This document shows positions 23,229-32,120 of a stretch of DNA of 41,294 nucleotides, piece after piece (position 1 is the first letter of the stretch; every line of letters starts with the position of its first letter). A model generated the notes under the pieces. That model was not told the origin of the DNA, made no database searches, and saw only the letters and a list, made by a program, of their open reading frames with translations. Source of the stretch: Rhodospirillaceae bacterium (lineage in GTDB: Bacteria > Pseudomonadota > Alphaproteobacteria > MPNO01 > UBA2964); NCBI GenBank assembly GCA_018660305.1, contig JABJKO010000046.1, positions 1 through 41,294 on the forward strand, read 5' to 3'. Position numbers and translations under genes: made by a program.

Positions 23229-26156
23229 GTGAGAATTACCCGACGGCATACGACGCAAGGGGATACGCCTTATAAGGGCGTCGCCTTTTCGCGATTCTCC
23301 TTTCAAGACCTTGGCGACCACTCCCCCCGGCCATCGATAGAGGCCCCGGAATGCTGGTCTCCTGACGCTCTCAGGCTGATGGCAATGCGTTGCCTGGTTC
23401 AGGAAGGCATTGCCGCCCAATTGTCGGTCGTGGCCGAAGAAGATGTCCCACAGTGGCTTTGGCGCCGTGAGCCCGCTCAAGCACCAATTACGAACACTTC
23501 GAAGCCGCGGGAAAACCGGGGTGAAACGAGCTTGAAGCAGGTCATCTACCGCATTGCGGGGGCTTGGACCTATGAAGGCTGGAAGGGTGGATATTTCGAC
23601 ACCGAAGCGGATTCGCGCGCTTTCTTCGACGAGGTACGATGGCTGATCTGCCATCGCAGAATTAGCCCCAATCCGGCGCAATGGCGGAACACCGGGCTGC
23701 ATTGGGCCTACGGCCTCAGCACCGATGCCACAGATAGTTTCGTCACGGATTACAGGACCGCCGCCGTCCGGCGCGCCGAAGCTGGTGACATCCCACCGCA
23801 CGGCGCCGTCATTAACGGCACCCACGGTGCTCTTTCCGGTGAAGGCGGCGTGTGGGATCTGTGGGAACGAGAGACCCGAATCATGTCTCGCGGCGGCCAG
23901 TGCGGCGCCAATGTGAGCAGCATTTCGGGAAGGGGTGACCTGCATACGGGCAGTGCCATGCCGGAGATACTGCGCATCGGTGACGCCGCCGCGGCGATCG
24001 TGGACGGCCAAACACCTGTCCGAACCTCTCCTCATCGGCACACGCGGCGGCTCACCCTTGATGCGACACATCCCGATGCTCTTGTGATGGCGGATCAACC
24101 GCTCTCTCTGAGGAGCCTGTGGGACGCGACCAATGCCGGAATCGCCATATCCCTGCGGCACATACAAGCCATTATTGATGCCGCTCCGGAAGTCGCGGGG
24201 AAACGGCGGGCGGCTTGGCGCGACAGCGCGACACTCCGGTTCGCCATTCAATCAGCACGCCAGGCGCATCTGCCCGAGAGCCTCATCCAACAAACCCTGG
24301 ACTGCCTCGCCCAGGGGCAGAAAATCAACGCCGACGATATTTTCGGTCTCGTCCCCCGACCGGGCGCCACCGCAATGGCTGCTCCCGGCGATTCCATCAC
24401 GATCTTTGCCGTGGACGACGAGACAATGGACGGTGCTGACACGAAATCCGCCGATTCCGGGTCGCTTATGGATGCCATCGCGCGCAATGGCTGGATGGGT
24501 ATTCCAAGCGGTCTGCAGTTTGAAACCGCGACCAATGGCTGGAATACCTGTCTGGAAACCGGTCCAATCCGCGCGGCGTCCGGAGACGGTAGTTTTCAGT
24601 TCCTCGACGACACGGCATCGGCACCGGCTTTCCTGAACGCCCTCACATTCCTGGAGGATGATTGTTCGGTCAATCCGGCGGACCTCAAACATGCCACCGC
24701 TCTACTGACCATCGCCCTCGATATCTCGGTGATGGTCACGACCCAGCCGACACCCCGGCTCGCAAAGCGATCATGGGACTTCCGGCCTCTGTCGCTGTCG
24801 CCCACCGGCATCGCTTCCCTGCTCATGGCGCGCGGACTGGCTTATGACAGCCCGGAAGGCCGGGCCTTCGGCCAGGCTTTCTGTGCCCTGATGACCGGTG
24901 TCGCCTATTTGACATCGACGCAGCTTGCCGAAGAGCTTGGGGCCTTTCCCGGCTACACGGACAATGCCCATGCCATGGGCCGCGTCATGCAGCGTCATGC
25001 AGGCTCGGTGACCGGGGACAACGCGCCCTATCTCCCTGATGACTGGCAGCGGGAAATTTCCAACGTCTGGCAAAGCGTGTTGGAAGGCGGACAAAGGAAC
25101 GGTTTCCGCAATGCACAGGTTTCACTCATCGCCCAGTCGGAAGACGAAACGACTCTCATGGATGGGGATTCGCCCGGACTTTGCCCGGTCCCTGCCCTGG
25201 TTTGTTGGCGGCGGGAAGCCTGTGGGGCCTACGCCAGGACACTGAACCCGTCCGTCCTGACGGCGTTGCGAACGCTGGGATATGGCGAGGCGGCCATCGA
25301 TGCCATCCTGAATCATGTCCGGGGCCACGGGACACTCATAGGGGCCCCTGGGGTCAATCATGAGACGTTGAAAAAGCGCGGCTTCACCGATGCGGCTTTG
25401 CGCTCCGTCGAGCCGCTGCTGGCCACAACACAGGACATCGGCCTGGTCTTCAACAGCGCCGTGCTCGGCGAAGCCTACTGCACCCATATGCTGGGATTTA
25501 CGGCTGAAGAATTGCAGGGCGATCGTTTCGACATGCTGGCCGCGCTGGGTTTCAGCGACGCCGGCATCGAGGCCGCCAATACCTATTGTTGCGGCGCCGA
25601 CACGCTGGAGGGCGCGCCTCACCTCACCCTTGCTCATGTGGCCGTCTTTGACTGTGCCCGGACCCAGGGCGACAGGGGGCGCCGGCAAGTGTCGACCGGG
25701 AGCATCCTGAGAATGATGGAAGCTGCCCAGCCGGCGCTTTCGGGAGCAATCGCCCATGTGCTGACGCTGCCCGCAACGGCGACATTGGATGATTGCCGGG
25801 ATGCGATCTTCCAGGCCTGGCGAGGCGGGCTCAAATCGCTGGTGTTCCATCGCCGGAGCGACGACCGCCCTGCCCCGGTAGCGGACCAGCCCGACAGCGA
25901 TACAGATACTGTCCTGACAATCGTGCGTAGCGCGCAACCACAGGGCATCAGGATCACCGAGATTGCGACGGCGGACGGGGCCGGGATTGAGCCCGAAGTC
26001 GCATCGCAAACAGGTTATGAAATAGCCGTCACCGACCGTGAAGAAACACCGGCCGGTGACGCAGAGGCTCCGCGTCGAGCGACTTCGCTTCCGACGCAGA
26101 GTACGGCGTCCGTCACTTCCTCAGCGGACGCCGTTGTCGAGCAACGGCAAGTCTGA
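23229..26156 (+). CDS. NrdJ-like protein: class II ribonucleotide reductase homologue without catalytic residues
   Basis: 975 uninterrupted residues from GTG 23229; MRITRRHTTQGDTPYKG matches the NrdJ N-terminus (MRI-x-RRFT...SPY-x-G), which fixes the start. Homology to adenosylcobalamin-dependent ribonucleotide reductase runs throughout: TWTYEGWKGGYF-like block, NTGLHWAYG, EGGVWDLWERE, GDAAAA, TGPIRA, FLDDTA, NAQVSLIA, ALRTLGY, GHGTLIGAPG, CGADTLEGAP, MMEAAQPALSGAI. By eye the active site is gone: the PHAC cysteine is Ala193, the NPCSE finger-loop triad is SGDGS (451-455), the DTAC cysteine is Ser464, the NSNNSV block is replaced near 386-391, and APTGTIG is AQSEDET (635-641). No C-terminal Cys pair exists. 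Nucleotide reduction is therefore unlikely; a structural or regulatory role is inferred. It is shorter than the ~1200-residue active enzymes and ends at a strong terminator. Confidence 0.88.
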   Translation: MRITRRHTTQGDTPYKGVAFSRFSFQDLGDHSPRPSIEAPECWSPDALRLMAMRCLVQEGIAAQLSVVAEEDVPQWLWRREPAQAPITNTSKPRENRGETSLKQVIYRIAGAWTYEGWKGGYFDTEADSRAFFDEVRWLICHRRISPNPAQWRNTGLHWAYGLSTDATDSFVTDYRTAAVRRAEAGDIPPHGAVINGTHGALSGEGGVWDLWERETRIMSRGGQCGANVSSISGRGDLHTGSAMPEILRIGDAAAAIVDGQTPVRTSPHRHTRRLTLDATHPDALVMADQPLSLRSLWDATNAGIAISLRHIQAIIDAAPEVAGKRRAAWRDSATLRFAIQSARQAHLPESLIQQTLDCLAQGQKINADDIFGLVPRPGATAMAAPGDSITIFAVDDETMDGADTKSADSGSLMDAIARNGWMGIPSGLQFETATNGWNTCLETGPIRAASGDGSFQFLDDTASAPAFLNALTFLEDDCSVNPADLKHATALLTIALDISVMVTTQPTPRLAKRSWDFRPLSLSPTGIASLLMARGLAYDSPEGRAFGQAFCALMTGVAYLTSTQLAEELGAFPGYTDNAHAMGRVMQRHAGSVTGDNAPYLPDDWQREISNVWQSVLEGGQRNGFRNAQVSLIAQSEDETTLMDGDSPGLCPVPALVCWRREACGAYARTLNPSVLTALRTLGYGEAAIDAILNHVRGHGTLIGAPGVNHETLKKRGFTDAALRSVEPLLATTQDIGLVFNSAVLGEAYCTHMLGFTAEELQGDRFDMLAALGFSDAGIEAANTYCCGADTLEGAPHLTLAHVAVFDCARTQGDRGRRQVSTGSILRMMEAAQPALSGAIAHVLTLPATATLDDCRDAIFQAWRGGLKSLVFHRRSDDRPAPVADQPDSDTDTVLTIVRSAQPQGIRITEIATADGAGIEPEVASQTGYEIAVTDREETPAGDAEAPRRATSLPTQSTASVTSSADAVVEQRQV

Positions 26157-26176
26157 CGTTGCGTCTCCCTGAAACT

Positions 26177-26209
26177 GCCGGGGGTGAGTAATCACCCCCG
26201 GCATTTTTT
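26177..26209 (+). terminator. Rho-independent terminator after the NrdJ-like gene
   Basis: An 11-bp perfect GC-rich stem (GCCGGGGGTGA / TCACCCCCGGC) with a GTAA loop followed by ATTTTTT, 20 bp after the stop codon. It isolates the NrdJ-like gene from ridA. Confidence 0.93.
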
Positions 26210-26292
26210 GCATAAATCTCTCGGAATTGCGGGTGGATCGGCAAACGCCGTACCGCTAGGCTAGGGCGACGGTTAAATCATGAGGAATATCA

Positions 26293-26760
26293 ATGGCTGG
26301 CAAAATCGATGCGAGGCTCGCGGAACTCGGAATTACCATCCCCGAACCCCGGACGCCCTCGGCTAATTACGTCCCGTTCGTCCAGACGGGGAATCTCATC
26401 TTTGTGTCCGGTCAAGTTTCCATGAGCGAAGACGAAGGCCTCATTGCCGGCAAGGTCGGTGGCGATCTCGATGTGGAAACCGGACAGCGCGCCGCCCGCG
26501 CCTGCGGCCTGAACCTGCTCGGCCAGCTCAAGGTGGCCTGCGGCGGCGATCTCGACAAGGTCACAAGGATCGTCAAGCTGGGCGGTTTCGTCAATGCGCC
26601 GCCGGATTTCATCGGACCGCCAACGGTCATGAACGGCGCGTCGGACCTGATGGTCGAAATCTTCGGCGATGCCGGCCGCCACGCCCGCTTCGCCGTGGCA
26701 ACGGCGTCGCTCCCGCAAGGGGCGGCGGTCGAAGTCGATGGGGTGTTTGAGGTGGGGTGA
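26293..26760 (+). CDS. RidA family protein (YjgF/YER057c/UK114)
   Basis: 155 residues. RidA enzymes hydrolyse reactive enamines/imines from PLP enzymes; other subfamilies have different or unknown roles. The fold is evident in YVPFVQTGNLIFVSGQVS, GDLDVETGQRAARACGLNLLGQL, VTRIVKLGGFVNAPPDF and HARFAVATASLPQGAAVEVDG. The substrate-binding Arg of the family (ARxxV...LP) is kept. The N-terminus (MAGKIDARLAELGITIPEP) is that of the longer Rid subfamily, so deaminase activity is likely but not proven. It is monocistronic: a strong terminator lies upstream and a convergent gene downstream. Confidence 0.92.
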   Translation: MAGKIDARLAELGITIPEPRTPSANYVPFVQTGNLIFVSGQVSMSEDEGLIAGKVGGDLDVETGQRAARACGLNLLGQLKVACGGDLDKVTRIVKLGGFVNAPPDFIGPPTVMNGASDLMVEIFGDAGRHARFAVATASLPQGAAVEVDGVFEVG

Positions 26761-26792
26761 CGGGTTAATACCGCCCCTGAACCTCACCTCAA
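26747..26792 (+). terminator. Possible weak terminator of the RidA gene
   Basis: TTGAGGTG (26747-26754) pairs with CACCTCAA (26785-26792), followed by TTT, with a shorter CGG/CCG pairing inside. The stem overlaps the stop codon and the T-run is short, so strength is doubtful. Confidence 0.3.
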
Positions 26793-26871
26793 TTTGCCGA
26801 GCTAACGGAAATTGATAGACCAACTTATATGGAGGATGTCGGGACCATCACCGTTGCTATCCCGCCAAACT

Positions 26872-27690
26872 TCATTTGCCTGTGAGCGCATCCAACTCCT
26901 TATTTATTCGATCTATACTTTTTTTCGCTGCATCTTTGACGACCTGAGGCGTGCCCGCGGTGTTCTGTGCTTCGGCCGCATCGCCAACAGCTCTCCGTAG
27001 TTCTAATTTTTTAAGATCAATATTCAGTTTCTTGATGGTCACGGCGTTTGCATTTTTCTTTTCGACGGCCGTACCAAGAATAGAGATCGCCTCCGTCAGC
27101 GAGCAGGTCTTGTTGTACCTGATCGCATCTCCTACTGCGGCACCCATTGAATATTTTCCAATGACGCGGTCCTGTTTTGCGCGTATTTCCACAAGTACTT
27201 GGGCACGCTCCGACTTGATAGTGTTGAGAATGGCGGTAATCGCATTCCGTTGAAGTGCATGCGCGTCAACCGTCTGGTCTAAACCGAGCGTGCCCGTTGC
27301 TGCTGCCGCTAATATGGTCTTCGCCGATTCTCCACCAATCGCTGTCGCAGCACCGGCCAAACCCAAGGCTATAGTCTGAAATCCGATTTTTCTGACAAGA
27401 TGGCGCGCGAATAATTTTATGCGAAAATCGGAACATGTGAATAGCGAACGTGCAATTATTGCGTCCTGCAATGCGTTTCGCTTTGTCTTCTTCGCGGTTG
27501 GATCCGTGTAATACGGCGTCGACGCACTATTTGGAAATGTATCGAGATTAACAACCGGGAAGGCATCAGGCCCATTTGTTTTCACCGCAGGCTCGACAGA
27601 TACCTTCTGGATATATTCGTCGAGTCCGTTACAGCCGCCCAACAGGGCAGCCACGCTAGTGAAAATAAAGATTCTGCGAAAAATAGTCAT
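26872..27690 (-). CDS. Unknown lipoprotein, AT-rich accessory gene
   Basis: 272 residues with a lipoprotein signal MTIFRRIFIFTSVAALLGGC (lipobox LGGC, Cys20) and an upstream AGGGGTGA ribosome-binding site. The mature protein is mostly helical: a hydrophobic Ala/Gly-rich stretch (IALGLAGAATAIGGESAKTILAAAATGTLGLD) in the middle and a charged, coiled-coil-like C-terminal half (VTIKKLNIDLKKLELRRAVGDAAEAQ...). I do not recognise the family. Base composition is visibly AT-richer than neighbours on both sides, for example about one-third GC at 27001-27060, which points to recent acquisition. The only neighbour on this strand is the patatin-like remnant 40 bp upstream. Confidence 0.7.
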   Translation of the reverse strand: MTIFRRIFIFTSVAALLGGCNGLDEYIQKVSVEPAVKTNGPDAFPVVNLDTFPNSASTPYYTDPTAKKTKRNALQDAIIARSLFTCSDFRIKLFARHLVRKIGFQTIALGLAGAATAIGGESAKTILAAAATGTLGLDQTVDAHALQRNAITAILNTIKSERAQVLVEIRAKQDRVIGKYSMGAAVGDAIRYNKTCSLTEAISILGTAVEKKNANAVTIKKLNIDLKKLELRRAVGDAAEAQNTAGTPQVVKDAAKKSIDRINKELDALTGK

Positions 27691-27730
27691 AAAATCATCA
27701 CCCCTATTTTGGCTTCAATGTCAGCCCTCG

Positions 27731-28036
27731 TCAGACCGCCTGACGTATCGTTCCCACTAAATCTTTTAACCGGGCGCCAGCAACCATCTCGCTTCCAATT
27801 CTAAAGCCCAACTCCCGGTAGGCTTCGAACTGTTGCTCGTCGAAAAATTGATCAGCCGTGCTCTCGTCTGGAAAGGCCGGGTGTTCGCCCTTGTAACCCC
27901 GCGTTTCGAGGCTTAGGCCTCTGACCATTGTCGTTTTCACAAGAATCAACGTACCGGATTCTCGTAGTCCGCCATTGCCATCCCCCGAATTATAAACACG
28001 CCGATTCTTTCGACCGGTCACACCTTGAAATTTCAA
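27731..28036 (-). pseudogene. C-terminal remnant of a patatin-like phospholipase
   Basis: About 101 codons, with only a TTG (or internal GTG) as possible start and an in-frame stop a little upstream. The last two thirds (GTLILVKTT, then GYKGEHPAFPDESTADQFFDEQQFEAYRELG) look like the C-terminal tail of large patatin-like phospholipase proteins, where FPHE-TDQFF-E-QFEAYR-LG is typical. The catalytic GxSxG and DGG regions are absent and no upstream ORF supplies them, so this is probably what remains after a deletion. The match is from memory. A small independent gene cannot be excluded. Confidence 0.55.
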
Positions 28037-28229
28037 CCTGAGATTACTTATTCTGAAAAATAATCACAACTATTTCGAGAAGTTTATTTCTAAATCACAG
28101 TTAATTGAATAATTGCCGTACAAAAATACTGTGCGATCAGAGCCCGACGACGTATTGCGTCGAAACGCTTTTCGCCGCACTGTTTAGCTACATAAACCAT
28201 CTCCCGACCACCCACGCGCGAGTCCCCCC

Positions 28230-29432
28230 ATGCCCGATGGCGATGCCGTAACTGTCAAGATCACCAACCGGATCGCCGAAGTTTCGGCGGCGGAGTGGGA
28301 TGCGTGCGCGGGGGATGACAATCCGTTTGTCAGCCACGGGTTTCTTGACGTGCTGGAGGAGAGCGGGTCGGCCGATGAAGGGTCCGGCTGGCTGCCGCAG
28401 CACCTTCTGGTGGAGGATGCGGACGGGCATTTGATCGGCGCCGTGCCGTGCTACCTGAAAAACCATTCCTACGGCGAATACGTGTTCGATTGGGGCTGGG
28501 CAGACGCCTTCCAGCGCGCCGGCGGCGAGTATTATCCCAAATTACAGGTCTCGGTGCCGTTTACGCCAGTGACCGGACCGCGTCTGCTGGTTCGCCCCGG
28601 CCCACAGCAGCAGGCGACACGCAAGATCCTGGTGGCGGGTCTTCTCGAGCTCGCGCAGCAACGCAAAGTGTCATCGCTGCACATCACCTTCTGCGAGAAA
28701 GAAGAACAGGAACTCCTGGTGGGCGAGCAATTTCTCGAACGCCTCGGCAAGCAGTTCCACTGGCACAATCGCGGCTATGAGACGTTCGACGATTTCCTCG
28801 CCACACTCACGTCGCGCAAGCGCAAATCCATCCGCAAGGAACGTCAGGTCGCCAACGAACATGTGACTTTCGACATACTGACCGGCGACGCGCTCAAGGA
28901 AGAGCACATGCAGGCCTTCTATGGGTTCTATCTCAATACGGTGGAGAAAAAATGGGCGCACGCCTATCTCGAAGCAAATTTCTTTACGCTGCTCCGGGAA
29001 AGGCTGGCCGACAAAATCGTGCTGATCATGGCCAGTCACGACGGCGAGTATGTGGGTGCGGCGCTCAATATGCGGGGCGCGCACACGCTCTATGGCCGCA
29101 ACTGGGGCTGCAACGCCCGCTTCCGCATGCTCTATTTCGAGGCGTGCTTTTACCAGGCAATCGATTATGCCATCCAGAACGGGCTCTCCAAGGTGGAAGC
29201 CGGCGCTCAGGGCCCCCACAAGATCAGCCGCGGCTATCTACCCAGCGAAACCTATAGCGCCCACTGGATCCGTGACGCCAATTTTCGCGATGCCATCGCC
29301 GAGTATCTGGTCCGCGAAGAACGCGAAACCCGGTTCGAAATGGATATGCTTGAAGACGAACGCTCGCCCTACCGCAGCGGTGCGCTATCGACCCCGGTTA
29401 AAACCGTTCCGGGCAGTAAGACCATCCCATAA
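28230..29432 (+). CDS. FemAB/GNAT-like acyltransferase (DUF482-type)
   Basis: 400 residues. It resembles the peptidoglycan biosynthesis/recognition FemAB-like family (PF04339-type): NPFVSHGFLDVLEESGSADEGSGWLPQHLL near the N-terminus, YVFDWGWADAFQRAGGEYYPKLQVSVPFTPVTGPRLL, FLATLTSRKRKSIRKER, HAYLEANFFTLLRERL and YGRNWGCNARFRMLYFEACFYQAIDYAI, then VEAGAQGPHKISRGYLPSETYSAHWI. Substrate is unknown; acyl or aminoacyl transfer is inferred from the fold. No clear Shine-Dalgarno precedes the ATG. It is convergent with clpA with 8 bp between stops. Confidence 0.85.
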   Translation: MPDGDAVTVKITNRIAEVSAAEWDACAGDDNPFVSHGFLDVLEESGSADEGSGWLPQHLLVEDADGHLIGAVPCYLKNHSYGEYVFDWGWADAFQRAGGEYYPKLQVSVPFTPVTGPRLLVRPGPQQQATRKILVAGLLELAQQRKVSSLHITFCEKEEQELLVGEQFLERLGKQFHWHNRGYETFDDFLATLTSRKRKSIRKERQVANEHVTFDILTGDALKEEHMQAFYGFYLNTVEKKWAHAYLEANFFTLLRERLADKIVLIMASHDGEYVGAALNMRGAHTLYGRNWGCNARFRMLYFEACFYQAIDYAIQNGLSKVEAGAQGPHKISRGYLPSETYSAHWIRDANFRDAIAEYLVREERETRFEMDMLEDERSPYRSGALSTPVKTVPGSKTIP

Positions 29433-29467
29433 GAAGGACCCTATTGGACGAGGGCTGGGTCTTTCTT
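29431..29467. terminator. Putative bidirectional terminator between the acyltransferase gene and clpA
   Basis: AAGAAGGACCC (29431-29441) pairs with GGGTCTTTCTT (29457-29467) with one G-U position. The A-rich/T-rich flanks suit termination in both directions. It overlaps the last clpA codons. Confidence 0.4.
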
Positions 29468-31777
29468 GCTGCCCTTGCCACCGCCCGATTTCTTCTTCTT
29501 GGGCGGCTTCTTGCTCTTGGCGGGATGGGGCTGAATATCGAAAGACAATTTGCCGTCGGCGACCGTTAGTTTCACCAGACCGCCGTGGGCCAGCTTGCCG
29601 AACAACAGCTCATCGGCCAGCGGCGTCTTGATGTGCTCCTGAATGACCCGGGCCAGCGGACGGGCGCCAAAGTGCTCGTCATATCCCTTATCCACAAGCC
29701 AGGTACGGGACTTGTCGTCGAGCTCTATGGAGACGTTGCGGTCTTCGAGCTGCGCTTCCAGCTGCATGACAAACTTGTCGACCACCAGCGCAACGATTGC
29801 GGGCGACAGGCCGTTAAAGGCAATGGTCGAATCCAGCCGATTGCGGAATTCCGGCGTGAACAACCGCTTGATGGCCTCCTCGTCGTCACCCTCGCGCTTG
29901 GAGCGACCGATGCCGATGGCTTCCTTCGCCATATCCGAGGCACCCGCATTGGTGGTCATGATCAGGATCACATTTCTGAAATCGATTTTCTTGCCATTGT
30001 GATCGGTCAGGCTGCCGTGATCCATGACCTGAAGCAGAATGTTGAACAGATCGGGATGGGCTTTTTCGATTTCATCCAGCAGCAGCACGGCGTGGGGCGT
30101 CTGATCGATGGCATCGGTCAGCAGACCGCCTTGATCAAATCCCACATAGCCCGGCGGTGCACCGATCAAGCGGGACACCGTGTGCCGTTCCATATATTCC
30201 GACATGTCGAACCGGATCAGCTCGATCCCCAGGGTCAGCGCCAGTTGGCGCGCAACCTCTGTCTTACCGACACCGGTCGGGCCAGAGAACAGATAGCTGC
30301 CGATGGGCTTCTCCGGTTCGCGCAATCCCGCCCGGGCCAGCTTGATGGCAGAGGCCAGCGCCTTGATGGGCTCGCCCTGGCCAAAAACCACCGTCGACAG
30401 ATCACGCTCCAGAGTCTTCAGGGTCTCCTGATCATCACGGGAAACACTCTTGGGCGGAATCCGCGCCATCTTCGCGACCACCGCCTCGACATCCTTGACG
30501 GTGATCATCTTGCGCCGCTTGGCTTCAGGCAGCAGCTTCTGCGCCGCGCCTACCTCGTCGATCACGTCGATGGCCTTATCGGGTAATTTGCGGTCGTTGA
30601 TATAGCGCGCGGCCAGTTCCACCGCCGTGCGCAGGGCCTCGGCCGTATAGCGGACCCGGTGATGCTTTTCGTAATAGGGCTTGAGACCGCGCAGAATCTT
30701 GATGGCATCCTCTATGGTCGGTTCAACCACATCGATTTTCTGGAATCGACGCGCCAGCGCCCGGTCCTTCTCAAAATAGGACCGGTACTCCTTGTAGGTG
30801 GTCGACCCCATGCATTTGAGGGTGCCGCTCTGAAGCGCCGGCTTGAGGAGATTCGATGCATCCATCGATCCGCCGCTGGTGGCGCCGGCCCCGATCACCG
30901 TGTGAATTTCATCGATAAACAGGATGGCGCCTTCGCATTCATCCAGTTCCGAGACGACGGCTTTCAAGCGTTCCTCGAAATCGCCCCGGTACCGTGTCCC
31001 GGCCAGCAGCGCCCCCATATCGAGGGCAAAGATGGTCGCATCATGCAGCACGTCGGGCACATCTTCGTTGACGATACGCCGGGCCAGCCCCTCGGCCAGC
31101 GCCGTCTTGCCGACACCGGCATCGCCGACAAAAAGCGGATTGTTCTTTGTCCGGCGGCACAGCACCTGGATGGTGCGCTCTATTTCCGCCGCCCGGCCAA
31201 TCAACGGATCGATTTTTCCTTCCGCGGCCTTCTCGTTCAAATTCACGCAATAAGCGGTCAGAGCCTCGCGGCCCTGCTTCACGTTCTTCTCTTCCGCAGC
31301 TTCCTCGTCGGTTCCATCCACCGGACGCGATTCCGACCGGCCAGGCACCTTGGCAATACCATGGGAGATATAATTGACCGCATCGAAGCGCGTCATTTCC
31401 TGCTCCTGCAGGTAATAGACGGCATGGGATTCCCGTTCCGAGAACATGGCAACCAGAACATTCGCGCCGGTCACTTCCTGTCGGCCCGACGTTTGCACAT
31501 GGATAGCGGCCCGCTGTACCACACGCTGGAAGCTGGCCGTCGGTTTGGGATCTTCGTCCCGGTTGACCACCAAATTATCCAGTTCGTTATCGAGATAGTC
31601 GTTGAGGTCCTGCTGGATTTTCTCCACTTCCACCCCGCAGGCGCGTAGGACGGCAACGGAGTCCTGATCATCGGTCAGCGCAAGCAGCAAATGTTCGAGC
31701 GTCGCATATTCATGACGGCGCTCACGGGCGAAAGCCAGTGCTTGGTGGAGACTGCGTTCCAGGTTACGCGACAACAT
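29441..31777 (-). CDS. clpA: ATP-dependent Clp protease ATP-binding subunit ClpA
   Basis: 778 residues. The N-domain (MLSRNLERSLHQALAFARERRHEYATLEHLLLAL) binds ClpS. Two AAA+ modules follow: Walker A GDAGVGKTA with Walker B ILFIDEIHTVIGAG, and GPTGVGKTE with LLLDEIEKAHPDLF. An IGI tripeptide in KEAIGIGRS lies where the ClpP-docking loop is expected. The C-terminal tail is unusually Lys-rich (KSKKPPKKKKSGGGKGSKK). It unfolds substrates, including N-degron proteins delivered by ClpS, into ClpP; clpP is not in the window. It is 4 bp downstream of clpS. Confidence 0.97.
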   Translation of the reverse strand: MLSRNLERSLHQALAFARERRHEYATLEHLLLALTDDQDSVAVLRACGVEVEKIQQDLNDYLDNELDNLVVNRDEDPKPTASFQRVVQRAAIHVQTSGRQEVTGANVLVAMFSERESHAVYYLQEQEMTRFDAVNYISHGIAKVPGRSESRPVDGTDEEAAEEKNVKQGREALTAYCVNLNEKAAEGKIDPLIGRAAEIERTIQVLCRRTKNNPLFVGDAGVGKTALAEGLARRIVNEDVPDVLHDATIFALDMGALLAGTRYRGDFEERLKAVVSELDECEGAILFIDEIHTVIGAGATSGGSMDASNLLKPALQSGTLKCMGSTTYKEYRSYFEKDRALARRFQKIDVVEPTIEDAIKILRGLKPYYEKHHRVRYTAEALRTAVELAARYINDRKLPDKAIDVIDEVGAAQKLLPEAKRRKMITVKDVEAVVAKMARIPPKSVSRDDQETLKTLERDLSTVVFGQGEPIKALASAIKLARAGLREPEKPIGSYLFSGPTGVGKTEVARQLALTLGIELIRFDMSEYMERHTVSRLIGAPPGYVGFDQGGLLTDAIDQTPHAVLLLDEIEKAHPDLFNILLQVMDHGSLTDHNGKKIDFRNVILIMTTNAGASDMAKEAIGIGRSKREGDDEEAIKRLFTPEFRNRLDSTIAFNGLSPAIVALVVDKFVMQLEAQLEDRNVSIELDDKSRTWLVDKGYDEHFGARPLARVIQEHIKTPLADELLFGKLAHGGLVKLTVADGKLSFDIQPHPAKSKKPPKKKKSGGGKGSKKDPALVQ

Positions 31778-31781
31778 ACGG

Positions 31782-32120
31782 TCATTCCTTCTCGAGGGTA
31801 CACTGCAGAGGGTGTTGATGCTCCTGACGCTGAGCCATATCCATGACTTGGGTCACCTTGGTTTCAGCAACTTCATACGTATAAACGCCACAGATCCCGA
31901 CGCCCTTCTGGTGGACATGAAGCATGATTTGCACCGCCTCGTCGTGGCTCCGATTAAAGACCCCCTCGAGTACCATGACAACAAACTCCATGGGCGTATA
32001 GTCATCATTCAGCATGATGACTTTGTACATGGACGGTTTACGTGTCTTCGGCTTGGACCTGACCACCACGCCGGTGGTTGGGCCGTCATCCGGTGTCTGA
32101 TCGTTATCCTTATCGCTCAT
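31782..32120 (-). CDS. clpS: ATP-dependent Clp protease adaptor ClpS
   Basis: 112 residues. A disordered N-terminal tail (about 30 residues) precedes the core: [54 protein letters not shown]. Asn-Asp in LNDDYTPM and His in LHVHQKG match the N-degron-binding pocket. It delivers proteins with N-terminal Leu, Phe, Tyr or Trp to ClpA. It forms an operon with clpA and works in the same pathway as aat at 20.9 kb. Confidence 0.97.
   Translation of the reverse strand: MSDKDNDQTPDDGPTTGVVVRSKPKTRKPSMYKVIMLNDDYTPMEFVVMVLEGVFNRSHDEAVQIMLHVHQKGVGICGVYTYEVAETKVTQVMDMAQRQEHQHPLQCTLEKE

Noticed and set aside
23025..24251. 408-codon minus-strand ORF antisense to the NrdJ-like gene
   Set aside because: No recognisable domains or ribosome-binding site, and Arg/Pro/Gly-rich composition typical of a shadow frame.
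23229..26156. Explaining the NrdJ-like changes as a frameshifted pseudogene
   Set aside because: The frame is continuous and homology continues on both sides of each altered motif, so local frameshifts do not explain the losses.
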